Source: Turbatrix aceti (taxonomy: Eukaryota > Nematoda > Chromadorea > Rhabditida > Panagrolaimidae). Taken from it: DNA of 64,000 nucleotides. The notes beneath the pieces are model-generated. The model was not told where the DNA came from and searched no databases. It worked only from the letters and a program-made list of their open reading frames with translations. Shown here piece by piece: positions 23,329-34,498 of this stretch. The DNA lies in contig OZ017766.1 in assembly GCA_963969345.1 (NCBI GenBank), positions 5,270,001 through 5,334,000 on the forward strand. The letters run 5' to 3'. Both the position numbers and the translations under genes were made by a program. Within the stretch, counting starts at the first letter, position 1; each line of letters begins with the position of its first letter.

Positions 23329-24592
23329 TTAGTACCTGGCTGTGCAAAAACTAACTGAAAGTTAAAGGTAAAGGTGTTTTTGAAAGGATAAAAAGTGTAA
23401 GCATTATACATTTACGACTTTACGTAAAAGGGTTATATTACGAAATTATTAGCAGGTGTATATAAACAAAAAAAATATAGTCTACAGAGTTAAAAAAAGT
23501 TGTCACGGTGTGTGAATCAATAAAATAAAATAAAATAAAATAAATTGTATATTCAAAAATTTTAAAAAAGACCTGAAAAAACTAAGTAAATGTTTTTGAC
23601 GTTCTTGCCAAAACTACCGGAAAATAATGCCGTGCAATAATAAAATTGGAATTGAACATGCACAACTCACATGCAATAAAAACTCATAACAAAAAAATTA
23701 GTACAATTTTTGTATCCGCGAATATAATTTACTATGTTTTATGTAAAAACTCAAACACCGTTGCTGTAGTTCTGGAAATTCTAAAAAGTACTTTGAGATG
23801 TTGTTATTCTATCTGCCATCTTGCACACTACTGAAACCTTGCATGAAGCTTGTTTCTCATAACGACATTCTTTAAGTAAAAAATAGATTTCAGCTAATGT
23901 TTTTATTACCATTTACTGGTAATAATTGTCTGATAACTTTGAAGGTTTATTGCAACCACTATGTTTGCTTTTTGCATGACCCTCGGTGGTAACAGCTTTA
24001 CCTTACGGTCTATTGTTATCATAACTAGAAAACGCAACTTTGCAATTTATTTATTTGCACAGTAAGCTATGATAGATGTATATTTATTACAGCAATTTTG
24101 GCGGTCGATGCGATGCGTTGGCGGAATACGTAATAAAGCAAAAATAGTACCTGTTTATCAGCAATCTTTGTATCATGTATTAAAAAAAACGTTTAAACTG
24201 AACCAAACTGAGCGCTGAACTTTTGTTTAATTTCATCCATCAATCAAATTTTAATGGGATTATAAACTTTTTTTTAAGTACGCAAACGTGAGAATCACGT
24301 AACAGGTGCTCTGTGATATTTCGATGTCAAACAATGATTAGACAAAGCTTGTTTTATTTTTCATTGTTTCACACAGATAAAGCTGAAATTGGCCAGATAA
24401 AGCAGCAAAAAAAGTTTAATAATCAAAAAAGTTTGCGAACTTTGTTACCGGTTTCCCAAAACAATTATTCATTTTTTAATACCCTCAGGGAATAAAGCAT
24501 TTTGGGTATTGCCTTAAAAGCGGATAGCCAAGGAAATATAATACTCATTCTTGTCGTAGCCGACAGGTAATAATCAAGCTAACTTTACTGTT
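23329..24592. other. Spacer with the left arm of an inverted repeat
   Basis: Contains an (AAAAT)n run at about 23522-23545 and the left arm described separately. No gene recognised. The 3' part should include the promoter of the hedgehog-related gene. Confidence 0.5.
23951..24406 (+). repeat. Left arm of an inverted repeat around the hedgehog-related gene
   Basis: Two blocks, 23951-24094 and 24167-24406, are near-perfect reverse complements of 27588-27733 and 26405-26645 respectively. They are separated here by only 72 bp; in the right arm the same point holds the third proline-rich gene. Confidence 0.88.
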
Positions 24593-26138
24593 ATGGCAAA
24601 AATCTTGATCGCGGCACTCATTATTGTTTCGGTCACTCTTGCGCATGGACTTTTGGAGTACTGCAGGTATCCTGAATGGCCGGTGAGTTTCCAAGTCTCA
24701 GAATCCGGGCAGCCAAAGGTCAAGTGCGGTGAGCCACCCTGTCACTTCCGAACCGAGTCTGAATTCGAAAAAGCATCTGTGAATCGTGGAGTTGCCATTG
24801 TTCGTCCAAACCAAATTGTGCTCGGTGGAATCGTTGACACGCGAAATCCTTCCGAGTATCAAAAATATTTTGACTACGTCAGTGATGTCAAGTATCATAA
24901 TTTCCTTGATGGCTCGTAAGTTTTTTAAGACTTTTATTAATTTTTTTAATCCACATTTTTGTTTTGAGATTTTCGTATAACGTCACAATTTACCGCCTAT
25001 CCTGTCCCACTCGACGCTACACTGCCGATCCCAGCATCTTCGGCAAAAAGCAATTTGCCGTCCCGAGCCATCTCATTGCCGATCCCCTCCAGCGTCTCCA
25101 CGCCGAAGTTACAGATCGACCGACCACAGCTGCTCCCACAAAGAAGGAAGAACCAACTACCCTACCGTACGCCGAATACGATGACGGACAAATTGACCTC
25201 GATGAAAATGATCAATACGGCCCGGAAGTCCCCGACGATCGATACGTCGCTCCTTTCAAAGAACCGCTGTCGCCCGAAGACAGCTACGCCGTTCCCCCAC
25301 CGGCCGAAAACTACATTGATCCTTCCGGTCAACCGGATCCTAATCAGGAACACTTTTTTGTTTCTCATCAGGAGCAGCCGGCTTACGGTCAAGTTGCTCC
25401 TGCTGCCAATCCAAATTACTATTATTATCCGGTTCAGTCTCGGGGATTTGGATTCTACTGCTTTGCCGCTGATTCCGTTGTAACTCTTTCTTCGGGGACT
25501 TCTAAGCGGATGGATCAGCTAAAGGTTGGGGACTGGGTACTCGCATCCAATGCCGAAGACGCCGGTTTCGCGCAGGTAGAGTCCTGGCTCCATCGCAGTC
25601 CCTCAACCCTTGCTGAGTTCCACAAAATCACCGTGAGCAACGGACCTGTCATCAAACTCACCGGAAAGCATTACATCTTCCGTGGAAACTGTCAAAGTCT
25701 GTTTTTCTTTTGCTCCACAATTTTTACAGTACCCTGTTTGTAGACGTCGACTCTGCAGTGTCTACCTCGCTAGCCTTGCAAGACCAAGTCTACGCGGAAG
25801 AACTCACTGAAAATGACTGTGTTTTTGTTCACGACGACGAGTCCGAAACATTCGTCGAACGACGCATCGAATCCATTGAAAAGGTCACCGGACGCGGAAT
25901 CTACGCCCCGATGACGTCGACAGGCAACATAATTGTCAACGACGTCCTCGCCAGCTGCTACAACGTTGTCGATTCTCCCTACTTCCAGGAGTCATTTGCC
26001 GATGCTTTGGAGTGGTACTCATCTTCTTTATGGGGTCAGTTGTGGTCCTCCGATTCGGATGCTGGCGTCGTCGAACTTCCCCCTGGATTGAGTGTACTCG
26101 TTGACATCCTACGGCTCGTTGTACCTCAAAAAATGTAA
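24593..26138 (+). CDS. Hedgehog-related protein with Hint domain (warthog-like)
   Basis: Exons 24593-24915, 24969-25700 and 25730-26138; 487 aa. Residues 1-18 are a signal peptide. The N-terminal ~110 residues are Cys-containing with a CG-x2-C pattern (KCGEPPC), resembling nematode Wart domains. Then comes a Pro/acidic linker, and from Cys272 a Hint/Hog autoprocessing domain. The cleavage context is GFYC-FAADS, followed by MDQLKVGDWVLAS, the TxxH block (KLTGKH) and a second strand region ending ASCYNVV. Hint domains cleave before the Cys and release the N-terminal signal. In nematodes these proteins act in cuticle and epithelial contexts. The second intron would be only 29 bp, the one doubtful point. 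AATAAA at 26216-26221. Confidence 0.85.
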
Positions 26139-27244
26139 AAATTTCATCCAACCTTGGTCCACAAAAGTTGTAAAATTCATGTCTGTTTTGTCGTTGCAAT
26201 AATTTGTAAAATAGCAATAAATTTTGTCGTAAAATTTTTTTATACTGGATGCTCTCACAATCCTCTAAAAAAAAGTGTTGGTTCGTTCGTTTGTTCGTTC
26301 GCTGGCAGAACATCAAACACATGTGCACCTTGCAAAAAGAATAAAATTATTCAGCAAACAAAAATTTTATTGCAAATTCAATAGAATAATATTAAACTTG
26401 ATTAGCTGCTTTATCTGGCCAATTTCAGCTTTATCTGTGTGAAACAATGAAAAATAAAACGAGCTTTGTCTAATCATCGTTTGACATCGAAATATCACAG
26501 AGCACTTATTACGTGATTCTCACGTCTGCGTGCGTTAAAAAAAGTTTATAATCCCATTAAAATTTGATTGATGGATGAAATTAAACAAAAGTTCAGCGCT
26601 CAGTTTGGTTCAGTTTAAACGTTTTTTTAAATACATGATACAAAGTTGTGTTCATTGCTTGTGTCGAAAAAATTCATGACGGAAGTTTATTCAATGATTG
26701 CAACAAAGCGACTTTTTGTCGGGAATACCGTTCATCAGGATACCCTTTTGCTGATAAACAGGTGCCGTTTTCGCCTTTTTACGTATTGTTTCCGCCAAAC
26801 TGCTTAAAATCACATCCAGCAAAACACAGACGAAAAGGGGATTCACGGTTTCTTAACACTCCAATACTTACGGATCACTCGCTTAGAATCTTTGTGACCT
26901 AGAGTTCCTAAAAATGATCAGGCGCAGTTGTCGGATATACAGCGGTAGAATGCTCAAATTTTATTTATTTTTTAACAAACACGTAATATTTAGCAACGGA
27001 ATTAGTATCGGAGAAGGAAGGTTGAAAAGCTGTGACTTCTGATCGTGGCTCCTAAATCATCGCTGCTGTTATCGTGCAAACAAAAACTATATTGCAAATT
27101 CAATAGAATAATATGAAATTAAATATTGAACAATTATAAAGATACAATGCCACGGAGCATCGAGCGTTGCTTCTGAGGTGAATCATCGCTGTTGGGCGCC
27201 AACACGGTGCATTGTTAAGTGGACGTTACGATAGCATCGTTGCG

Positions 27245-27251
27245 TATAAAA
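27245..27251 (+). promoter_or_regulatory. TATA box of proline-rich gene 3
   Basis: TATAAAA in GCGTATAAAAGCGAG, again exactly 50 bp before the ATG. The conserved far-upstream block (about 26677-26935) is separated from the TATA box by roughly 300 extra bases not found in copies 1 and 2. Confidence 0.75.
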
Positions 27252-27294
27252 GCGAGTTGCAAAAACATCCAAAGTGTGTTCAATTGAAATCAAA

Positions 27295-27528
27295 ATGAAG
27301 TTGTTTGCAGTTCTCCTTGTGCTTGGCCTCTTCGCCGTCGCCGTTGCTAAACCAGCGGAATATGTTCTTCCGAATCCGCCTACGTCTACGTCTGGACCAT
27401 CTCTGTCACTCGGTCGTCAACTCGCTCTTAAAACACCGCCCCCCAAATCCAGTACGCCGCCTTCGGCCAGAGTTCGTCCCCGGGTCGTTTCCCAATCACC
27501 CGACGAAGCTATGTCAACGTTGGCATAG
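27295..27528 (+). CDS. Proline-rich secreted protein 3
   Basis: A single exon of 77 aa. It shares the 18-residue signal peptide and core promoter with the nested genes at 19676 and 22522, but the mature part is divergent: Pro/Ser/Thr-rich (NPPTSTSGPS, KTPPPKSSTPPS) without the PPPPPSGAP repeats, ending DEAMSTLA. It stands outside any receptor intron, inside the right arm of the inverted repeat, and could represent the ancestral or donor locus of the family. Likely secreted; function unknown. Confidence 0.75.
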   Translation: MKLFAVLLVLGLFAVAVAKPAEYVLPNPPTSTSGPSLSLGRQLALKTPPPKSSTPPSARVRPRVVSQSPDEAMSTLA

Positions 27529-27789
27529 CTACGTCTTTAAACTTGTCGACGTAAAGAAATGATGTCAGCGAAAAATGAAATGTCATTTGCTGTAATAAAT
27601 ATACATCTATTATAGCTTACTGTGCAAATAAATGAATTGCAAAGTTGCGTTTTCTAGTTATGATAACAATAGACGGTAAGGTAAAGCTGTTACCACTGAG
27701 GGTCATGCACCGTGAGTCATGATAGTGGTTGCAATTAGGGATTATAATTTGTTATTTTTTAAACAAGAACAAAACTTTATTGAACATTT

Positions 27790-28606
27790 CTAAGAGCACG
27801 TCGTAATAGGACAACCAGCACAACTCACAGAAGTAATATAATTAAAATTTGAACCAATATAACGATACGATGATGAGTCTTGATAATTCACGAGCATGGG
27901 ATTTGCAGACGACGTCATGTATGCGTACACGTATCTTCCCTCGGGACCAAGATTGGTTGAAAACTGGAGCATAGAAGTTGTGTAGTTATTTCCCCATGTG
28001 TAGCAATATAGGTAATCGCAAACGCAAAGTTCGGGACAACTCGCCTGCGTTAAAGATCCAATAAATGTTGTTGGAATCGGAGGACTGGTTGCTTCATAAA
28101 TAGGACTGTATTCGTACGTTGATCCGGTACTACATGCGTAGCATGTTGCTGAAAGATTTTAAGAGAAGTTAGTTATATTAAAAAATATACAAATGTAACC
28201 TACCAACTGGCGTTGTCGTAAAAAACGATTCTGCGGATGTGGCGACAAAAATTTGAGCGTATTGTTCACGTTCGTCACCGTAACACAGGGGATCAAGTGT
28301 CGTGGTAGATCCAGTCGTAGTCGTAGTTGTGGTCGTCGTTGTTGTAGTCGTTTCCAAAGCCTCAGTCGTAGTCGTAGTCTCGGGGGTATTGGTAGTTCCG
28401 CTACCATTGTTGTTCCATCCGGGGCCCCCGGGGCCCCCATGACCTTCAGGGCCCCCAGGCCCCCCAAGCCAAGTACCATTACCGTATGGGCCCCCGGAAC
28501 CAGGCCATGGAACCGTAGCGTCGTTGGGGCCTCCCATCCGAAAACATCCTACTGCGAATTGTGCGAGAATTAATACAAACAATACCACTTGGCTTCTCCA
28601 CTCCAT
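27790..28606 (-). CDS. Secreted Gly/Thr-rich protein with Cys-rich C-terminal domain
   Basis: Two exons (minus): 28606-28204 and 28148-27790; 253 aa. The signal peptide is MEWRSQVVLFVLILAQFAVG; then come a CFRMGGPNDAT segment, a Gly/Pro/Asn-rich stretch, a poly-Thr linker and an all-Cys domain of about 115 residues in exon 2 (TCYACSTG ... CPELCVCDYLYC ... SCAGCPITTC). An AATAAA (minus) lies just after the stop near 27776. The ATG at 28606 was chosen over an upstream frame ATG because it gives a clean signal peptide and matches the paralogue at 29289. A mucin-like linker plus Cys module suggests a secreted surface or cuticle-associated protein. The domain is not named with confidence. Confidence 0.78.
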
Positions 28607-29288
28607 AAAACTCTGTGTGCAATACATAACTTTGTTCAAATGAACAGAACTGCGAAAACAATTTCGCACTTTATAAACGTCTGAACATCAGGATCACAAA
28701 AGTAGTATTGTGCAGAATCAAGTTTTTTAACCTGAATTTAAATGAAAGATCTATGATAATTTTTTTAAAGCATAATGAAGCAATTTTTCATACAATTAAT
28801 TGCTTAAACTCATTTTGTAGGGATGATGTGAGTTTCACAATTGCAAATACAGCTTCAAATTTGAAAACAATTTTTTTTTGTATTTATGATGCAGAACAGG
28901 GGTGTTTTTTGCAAAATTCTGGCTACAAAAACCCAAAAAATGTTCTTACTTCAATATCGACTATTTCGGGATTTTAAATTTTTTCCACTATTTTAGCAAC
29001 ATTTTTGTGTCACAGAACGCGAATTTTTAGTAAATTAAAAAACATTAAAGATTGTGATAAAAATTACATAAAGTCAATTTTTTGTACTTTCACACTTCAT
29101 AAACATACTACATGTAAACATCCACCTACATCTAAAATTTTACAACGGGTTGTATACACACAATGTAATGACATCATTTTTCCAAGTTTGTTCGTTTTTC
29201 CTAGACATTATTCCTTCACAGTATCCTTCATATAACTTATATTTTTTATTTATGGACAACTTTTAAAATACAAAATGCACACTATGTA
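28607..29288. other. Spacer, no gene seen
   Basis: A+T-rich DNA between two paralogous minus-strand genes. The plus-strand frames at 28708-28977 and 29005-29235 have no recognisable content. Confidence 0.5.
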
Positions 29289-30111
29289 CTATAAATTGCA
29301 AACAGGAATTGGACAGCCACCACAACTGATAGCGGCTATAGTCATGAATATTGTACCGCTGTACAAATATGCACCCGAGGTATTAACCTGAACAAGTACA
29401 GGATTTGAAGTATCGGAATATAGGTAGGCGTACAAAAATCGTCCTTGAGGAGCCAAGACTGTTGATAGCTGGATTTCGCTATTTGCACTTGTACCTGATG
29501 CCCAGGTAAAACAATTGAGCGAATCACAGATACACACACCGGCGCAATTTGTTCGCGTTAAAACGGCAATTGTTGTTGTCGGTTCCGGTGGGGAGTTTGC
29601 GGTGTAAATTGGAGTGTATTCAAAAGTTTGACCGGAAGCACAGACGTCGCATATCGCTGAAATATTAAAAAAAACAAAGATATGTTTTTTGTTTACATTA
29701 ATTTTGCATACCTTCCGGTTCCTGTGTAAGAACCGCGACCGCTGATGGAGTGATAAAAAATTGAGCGTATTCAGCTGAACACCCCGGATTAACCAGAGTT
29801 ACGGTAACTGACGTTGTTGTAGTCGTTGATGTCGTTGTAGTTGTAGTCAGTTCCGCTGTAGTTGTAGTTAAAGCTGTTGTAGTTGTACTTCCACCGGTAC
29901 CATTACCATTACCATTGCCACTACCGTTGCCATTGCCGCTACCGTCACCGTTACCGGTGCCATTGCCTTTACCACCATCGCCACCGCCGCCGCCACCTAT
30001 TCCGTTCCAGAAGTCAGACATTGAAGCGTCATTTGAGCCTCTGGTTCTGATGCATCCACCTGCTAATTGGGCGAGAATAAATAAGTATAAAAGTATCTGA
30101 CTGCTTTCCAT
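29289..30111 (-). CDS. Secreted Gly/Asn/Thr-rich protein with Cys-rich C-terminal domain, paralogue
   Basis: Exons (minus): 30111-29712 and 29656-29289; 255 aa from ATG 30111 (an in-frame ATG at 30147 is an alternative). Signal peptide, then CIRTRGSNDAS, a (GNG)n/Gly-rich tract, a poly-Thr linker and the same Cys module as the gene at 27790 (CDVCASG ... CAGVCICDSLNC ... SCGGCPIPVC). The intron has the same phase (1) at the same place. The post-signal segment is nearly identical to that of the C6-domain gene at 34499, so the N-terminal exon is shared across genes with different C-terminal domains. Confidence 0.78.
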
Positions 30112-30536
30112 CAAGAAACATAAAAATACTCGAAACAATGAAAGCATTAGTAAAAACCTAATTTCTTTTTATACTACAATTTATATCCACAATAAATCTT
30201 TTTTGCAGAAAAATGACACCATCCTTGTTTTGAAATTCAATGTGCGAAGTTTGTGCAGACCACGTCATTTCTGGTATCCCAGGAAGGCGGTTTATCCCAG
30301 TCACATTGCGTAAATGTGATTTTTATTACATTGTTTTGTTAGTACAGGTTTAATTTAACTTTGATGAGAAAATTTATGAAAAAGTTTGAAAACATTTTTA
30401 AACAAAAGAGGGATTTTCAGTCAGGAATTATAGTTGGTATGTATGTATTTACAAATAATCAACAAAAAATTTTTTTTTGCAACAGTAATATTTTATATTT
30501 TATAAATTTCACACCGAGCATAGACAAAAACAATTA
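30112..30536. other. Spacer, no gene seen
   Basis: Promoter-side DNA of the preceding gene and the 3' flank of the next one. Nothing further recognised. Confidence 0.45.
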
Positions 30537-30906
30537 TCAGAAGGAATACGGTCGCTTAGCGGCTCCCCAGCGGAAAGTGTACGGACGGAAAGGTCCGGAT
30601 TCAAAAATATTCATCGGCATCGGCTGGTAGTGGGTGATGCGGCCAGTCGACCCTCGTTGGCGAAAGCTGTTTCCAGGGAGCGGGGCGCGTTTCATTGGCT
30701 CCTAAAAATTGTTTACACAAATTTTAAAATTATTTAATAAGTATTTTTTAGTTAAAAATTCGTACAATAAGATCATTGTTTTCCCAATCGTTGACGACAG
30801 CTGCGGATTCGGATTCTTTGTCGTCATCGAGATTCACAGCGCTGGCGAAGGTGACAGCGCAGAAGGCGATCAGGACAATGACGACAGCGGGGAACAGAAT
30901 CTTCAT
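30537..30906 (-). CDS. Small secreted peptide precursor (neuropeptide-like candidate)
   Basis: Two exons (minus): 30906-30766 and 30701-30537, phase 0; 101 aa. It has a strong signal peptide (MKILFPAVVIVLIAFCAVTF), an acidic spacer (DDDKESES), then a basic, aromatic region with dibasic sites: MKR before APLPGNSF and AKR before a C-terminal PYSF. The region between contains FRPYTFRWG. No Cys beyond the signal region. Signal peptide plus KR sites and small size fit a processed peptide precursor, but no known NLP or FLP motif was recognised, so an antimicrobial or structural peptide is equally possible. Confidence 0.6.
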
Positions 30907-32833
30907 GGCTGAAATAAAAATATTAACTCGTAATTTTTTGTTGAACGAAAACTTCAGAATTGAAACCGTTATAACATCAAAAAATACCGTTATAAAATAA
31001 AAAAACCTCAAAAAAGGATCCGCTTTTGCGGTAAAAACTTTTTTTACGAATGCGTCAAAAATAAGAATCGCAGGAAAAGGAAAGCCCCAATTTTACGTAC
31101 TGCATCATGAATGTAATTTTTTTTGCAAAACTGTTTACGCCAAACATTTGAATGGGATAACAAGCGGACTGGTCCAGACGGGAGGCGCCGGCATTTGTCC
31201 ACGGATTCACAAATTGTTCGTACCTTTTTTTCTGACACTTTTCACATCCGTCCTACGCATTTCGGACAGTGACTAAATTGGGTACAAATTCGTTGAATCT
31301 TTGCCATTTGTGACATAATTTTTTTGGTGATGGGCCGAATTCGGGCTTTTCATCAACGTCTGTTTGTCGGAAAAAAATTATCCATGACGGCAGTTTTTAT
31401 GGTGCAATGCAAAAAAGTGACGACAAGTGCAAATTATAGTAGAAGAAATTTTGTTTTTTTTAACGAAACGATAAATAGATAAGTGATCTGTTCAAATGTC
31501 AAGGAGTGTGTTGGTTGTTTTTCTGTTGGTTTTTTTACAAAGAAAAATAACGGATTTGAAAAAAAATTCTGTTGTTTGGAAAAAACCTGAATGTTTTTAA
31601 TCGTACAAAAAAATACCAATCTTGCCGGAACTTGCTTTTTGTTGCATAAAAAAACTGCCACTGAATTTGAATGTGATTTTTTTCACTGTTCTATATGATT
31701 TTTATACTATTTCGGTTGTTCAAAATAATCATATCAATTTAATTTTTAAGAGAAACATTTTTTCGTTGTGTAAGAATAATTTTCTACCTATGAAAATCAT
31801 GCAGTGAAAAGGGTGACAAATTTGACCAAAGACTAGTTTTATGTGATTTTATGAAAGTGGCATAAGTGCAAACTCCTGAAAAAAATCATTCAACTAACCA
31901 TGTGCATATCAAAAGTCAAACGACAAGTGCAAACAATTATGAATAAATAAATTCTGTCTAAATATCATTTTGTTAAACATAGATAAATTTGCCTACAAAA
32001 ATGGATGATACATCATTTATAACCCAGAAAAATGGTTATGTTTATTTTTTCAGTTAATGCTGTTATTTTTGGTTCATAATTGAATTTATTTTGAATGAAC
32101 ATGAAAAAAAATATGTTTTTTCAACATAATTATATTTATTCATAACATCATTGTACATAATCACCTTAGAAATACCACAGGTGTTGTTGACAAAGTTTTT
32201 TTACGTTCTTGCATGTGAAAGGGAAAGAATAATTCGACAATAGTAACTTTTCACTCTGCGTGCAAAAAAAATTGGAGCAAAAGTTTCGTTCATTGCGGTA
32301 AATTATTGTTTTGGCAAAAAAAAATCAAATAATGCGTGTGGTGGTGGCGGTGTCATCAAATGGGTCGTCTTCGATGATCGGAAAAGTAAGTGAGTGGGTA
32401 ACTGCACAGGTCATAATGACTCGTCGCTCTTCTTCGTGCAAACTCACCTTTCTCTCGTCTTTTTTTTTGGAAAAAAAGGAAAAGAAACTAAAAATGTAAA
32501 ATTAAAAAATAAATTGAACTTTTGTTTTGTGTAGTTTAAAAACTGATTTTTGATGAACAAATTTTTAAAAACACTTTTTGCTCGGCATTCTGTCAAAATG
32601 AAGTACCAAACTTCATTCACAGAAAGATAGAAGAGGTGCGCGCCAGGGCAAACACTTGACTCCAGAAAAACCATGTCAAACGCCATCCCCAAACAGAACA
32701 GGATACGCCACCGACTTATAAGTACTCAAAGTTAGGTGTCGCAATGACGTCGGTGGTGAATGTGTGAAATGTTGCAGAATTAAACAAACCCTGACGACAC
32801 GGTGCATCGTTGCTTGGAGAAGAGTTTGATGGA
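30907..32833. other. 1.9 kb region without a supported gene
   Basis: A+T-rich. The short phrase ACAAGTGCAAA recurs (near 31423 and 31922). A TATA-like ACTTATAAGTACTC near 32714 may serve the following C6 gene. No coding region was recognised. Confidence 0.45.
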
Positions 32834-33498
32834 ATGGTGGTGCTACAGAAAAAATCGAGAATATCCCGAAATTCTGTTTTTATTTTTTCTTATTGTTTAC
32901 ATATTTTTCAATATTTTGTGATAACAAAAGCGTGCCTGGCAACGAGTCCGGGGTCGTCTCCGGGTTCTCCTTCTGATACTGGAACTACAACGGTCGTGTC
33001 TCCGACGACGACAACGTTGGCACCGTCGACCACTTCGACAGTGGCGACTACTACTACAGTAAATGGCATGTTTTTTATTTTTTTAGTGTTTTAAGAAATT
33101 TAGGCATTTGAAATTTTTTTTTACCAAAAAATAAAACCGATATGTTATATATTTTTTCAATTATAAAAAATTAATTATTTAATTTTATTTCAGAGTGCAC
33201 GGCATGCACAACGGGGCAGGTAACATGGACTGAATCCACCGGAGCAGGCAGCGAAGATTCCACGTATACAGAGCCAACCACCGACAGCAACGGATGCCTG
33301 GAGCTGACCGCCATCTGTGCGGCGACAAACACCGGTGCCATCTTCATGCAGTTCAACATCAACCAGGGTGGTCCGTCCAGTCCGACAGGTGATGAGGTAA
33401 CAGCGGTTCTCAACTGCGTTGATGGAAACTGGGTCTACGAACCGGAAGGTCAAGAGAGTCGGATTATCACCGAAGTTAACTGTGTGACATCTGTTTAA
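32834..33498 (+). CDS. C6-domain secreted protein, copy 1
   Basis: Exon 2 (33194 or 33196 to 33498) is clear: a six-cysteine C6 domain (CTAC, NGC, TAIC, LNC, VNC spacing) ending VNCVTSV. Exon 1 encodes a hydrophobic N-terminus and a Thr-rich linker (TTTVVSPTTTTLAPS) up to a GTAAAT donor at about 33060. The Thr frame leaves phase 0, while the TTTCAG acceptor at 33193 needs phase 1. An acceptor two bases later (CAGAG) would restore the frame. The 5' start is uncertain; ATG 32834 is the best available. C6 domains are found in nematode secreted or surface proteins of unknown function. Confidence 0.6.
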
Positions 33499-34498
33499 AT
33501 ACATAAATACATGTTGTTAAATTTTTTATTGTAAATTGTGTTGAAATTAAAAAAATGGTTTTTGTAGATAAATGTTTTTTCTGTGATTTTTATAACTTGA
33601 TTAAAACAAAAATTTAATTTTTAAAAGTTAAAAAATGAAATGCCTTTTTTACACTGCATTTTTTTGGTTTTGAAAAAAACGTCTGCAAAAGTTCTAAAAA
33701 ATGTATTTTAATAAATTTAAAGGATAGTCAAAGTCAAGATGTTGCGCGGTGGTCTCTTGAAAAAAAAGTAGGCCTTGGATGGGTCAGTTGATGAAAAAGA
33801 GGACCATCTTTCGGTAAATCTTTTGACAAATTTTGAAGCATCACTAATTGACATGGTTTCAAACAAAAGATGTTTTGAGTTATACATACCACCGTAAGAA
33901 AAAATCTGCAGTTAATAATAATATTATAATATATTATGCTATGAAAAATTATTGACCAAGAAAACTGCTTTTACTTTACTTTATTAAACTGGCTAATCAA
34001 ATCATGAAGGCACTTGATGGCATTAGGAATGGCAGAAACTGTTTTTTGAATTTTAATATGGATGAATGTAAAAAACTTTACGCCCATACTAAAATCTGAA
34101 TTTTTTCAAAACTGAATTTGTTGTGTATAATCAGTTTCTTTCAAAACCTGATTTATACACTCAAATTAACTAAGCACACAAAAAAACCTGTACAAACATT
34201 TATGTGATTTTATAAAATCAGCTGAATAAGATGTAATAAATACAATATTTTATTGCTCGTGGGGTTCAACAAGCCGCAGATAAACTTGATTTGACCGATT
34301 GTTGACGCAATTAGCTAATACGTCAAAAACACGTTAAATTTGGAAATCATGCAGAATTGTCCACAAAACTTCTTCAAAAACAAAGTTGATGCGTTTTTTG
34401 AAAACGCAAGATGTTTTATTGCTTTTCGTTAATTTCGGTATAAAAGAAAAATTGGTTTTTACTATTTTTTTCATGATTTGTCGTAATTGCATACCTAC
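33499..34498. other. 1 kb spacer between the two C6 genes
   Basis: A+T-rich, no gene recognised. Confidence 0.5.

Larger units (their letters stand above)
26405..27733 (-). repeat. Right arm of the inverted repeat, interrupted by proline-rich gene 3
   Basis: 26405-26645 and 27588-27733 are the reverse complements of the left-arm blocks. Between them lie about 940 bp carrying the proline-rich gene and its upstream block. A 45-bp direct repeat (around AAATTCAATAGAATAATAT) occurs at about 26356-26400 and 27078-27122. Confidence 0.88.
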
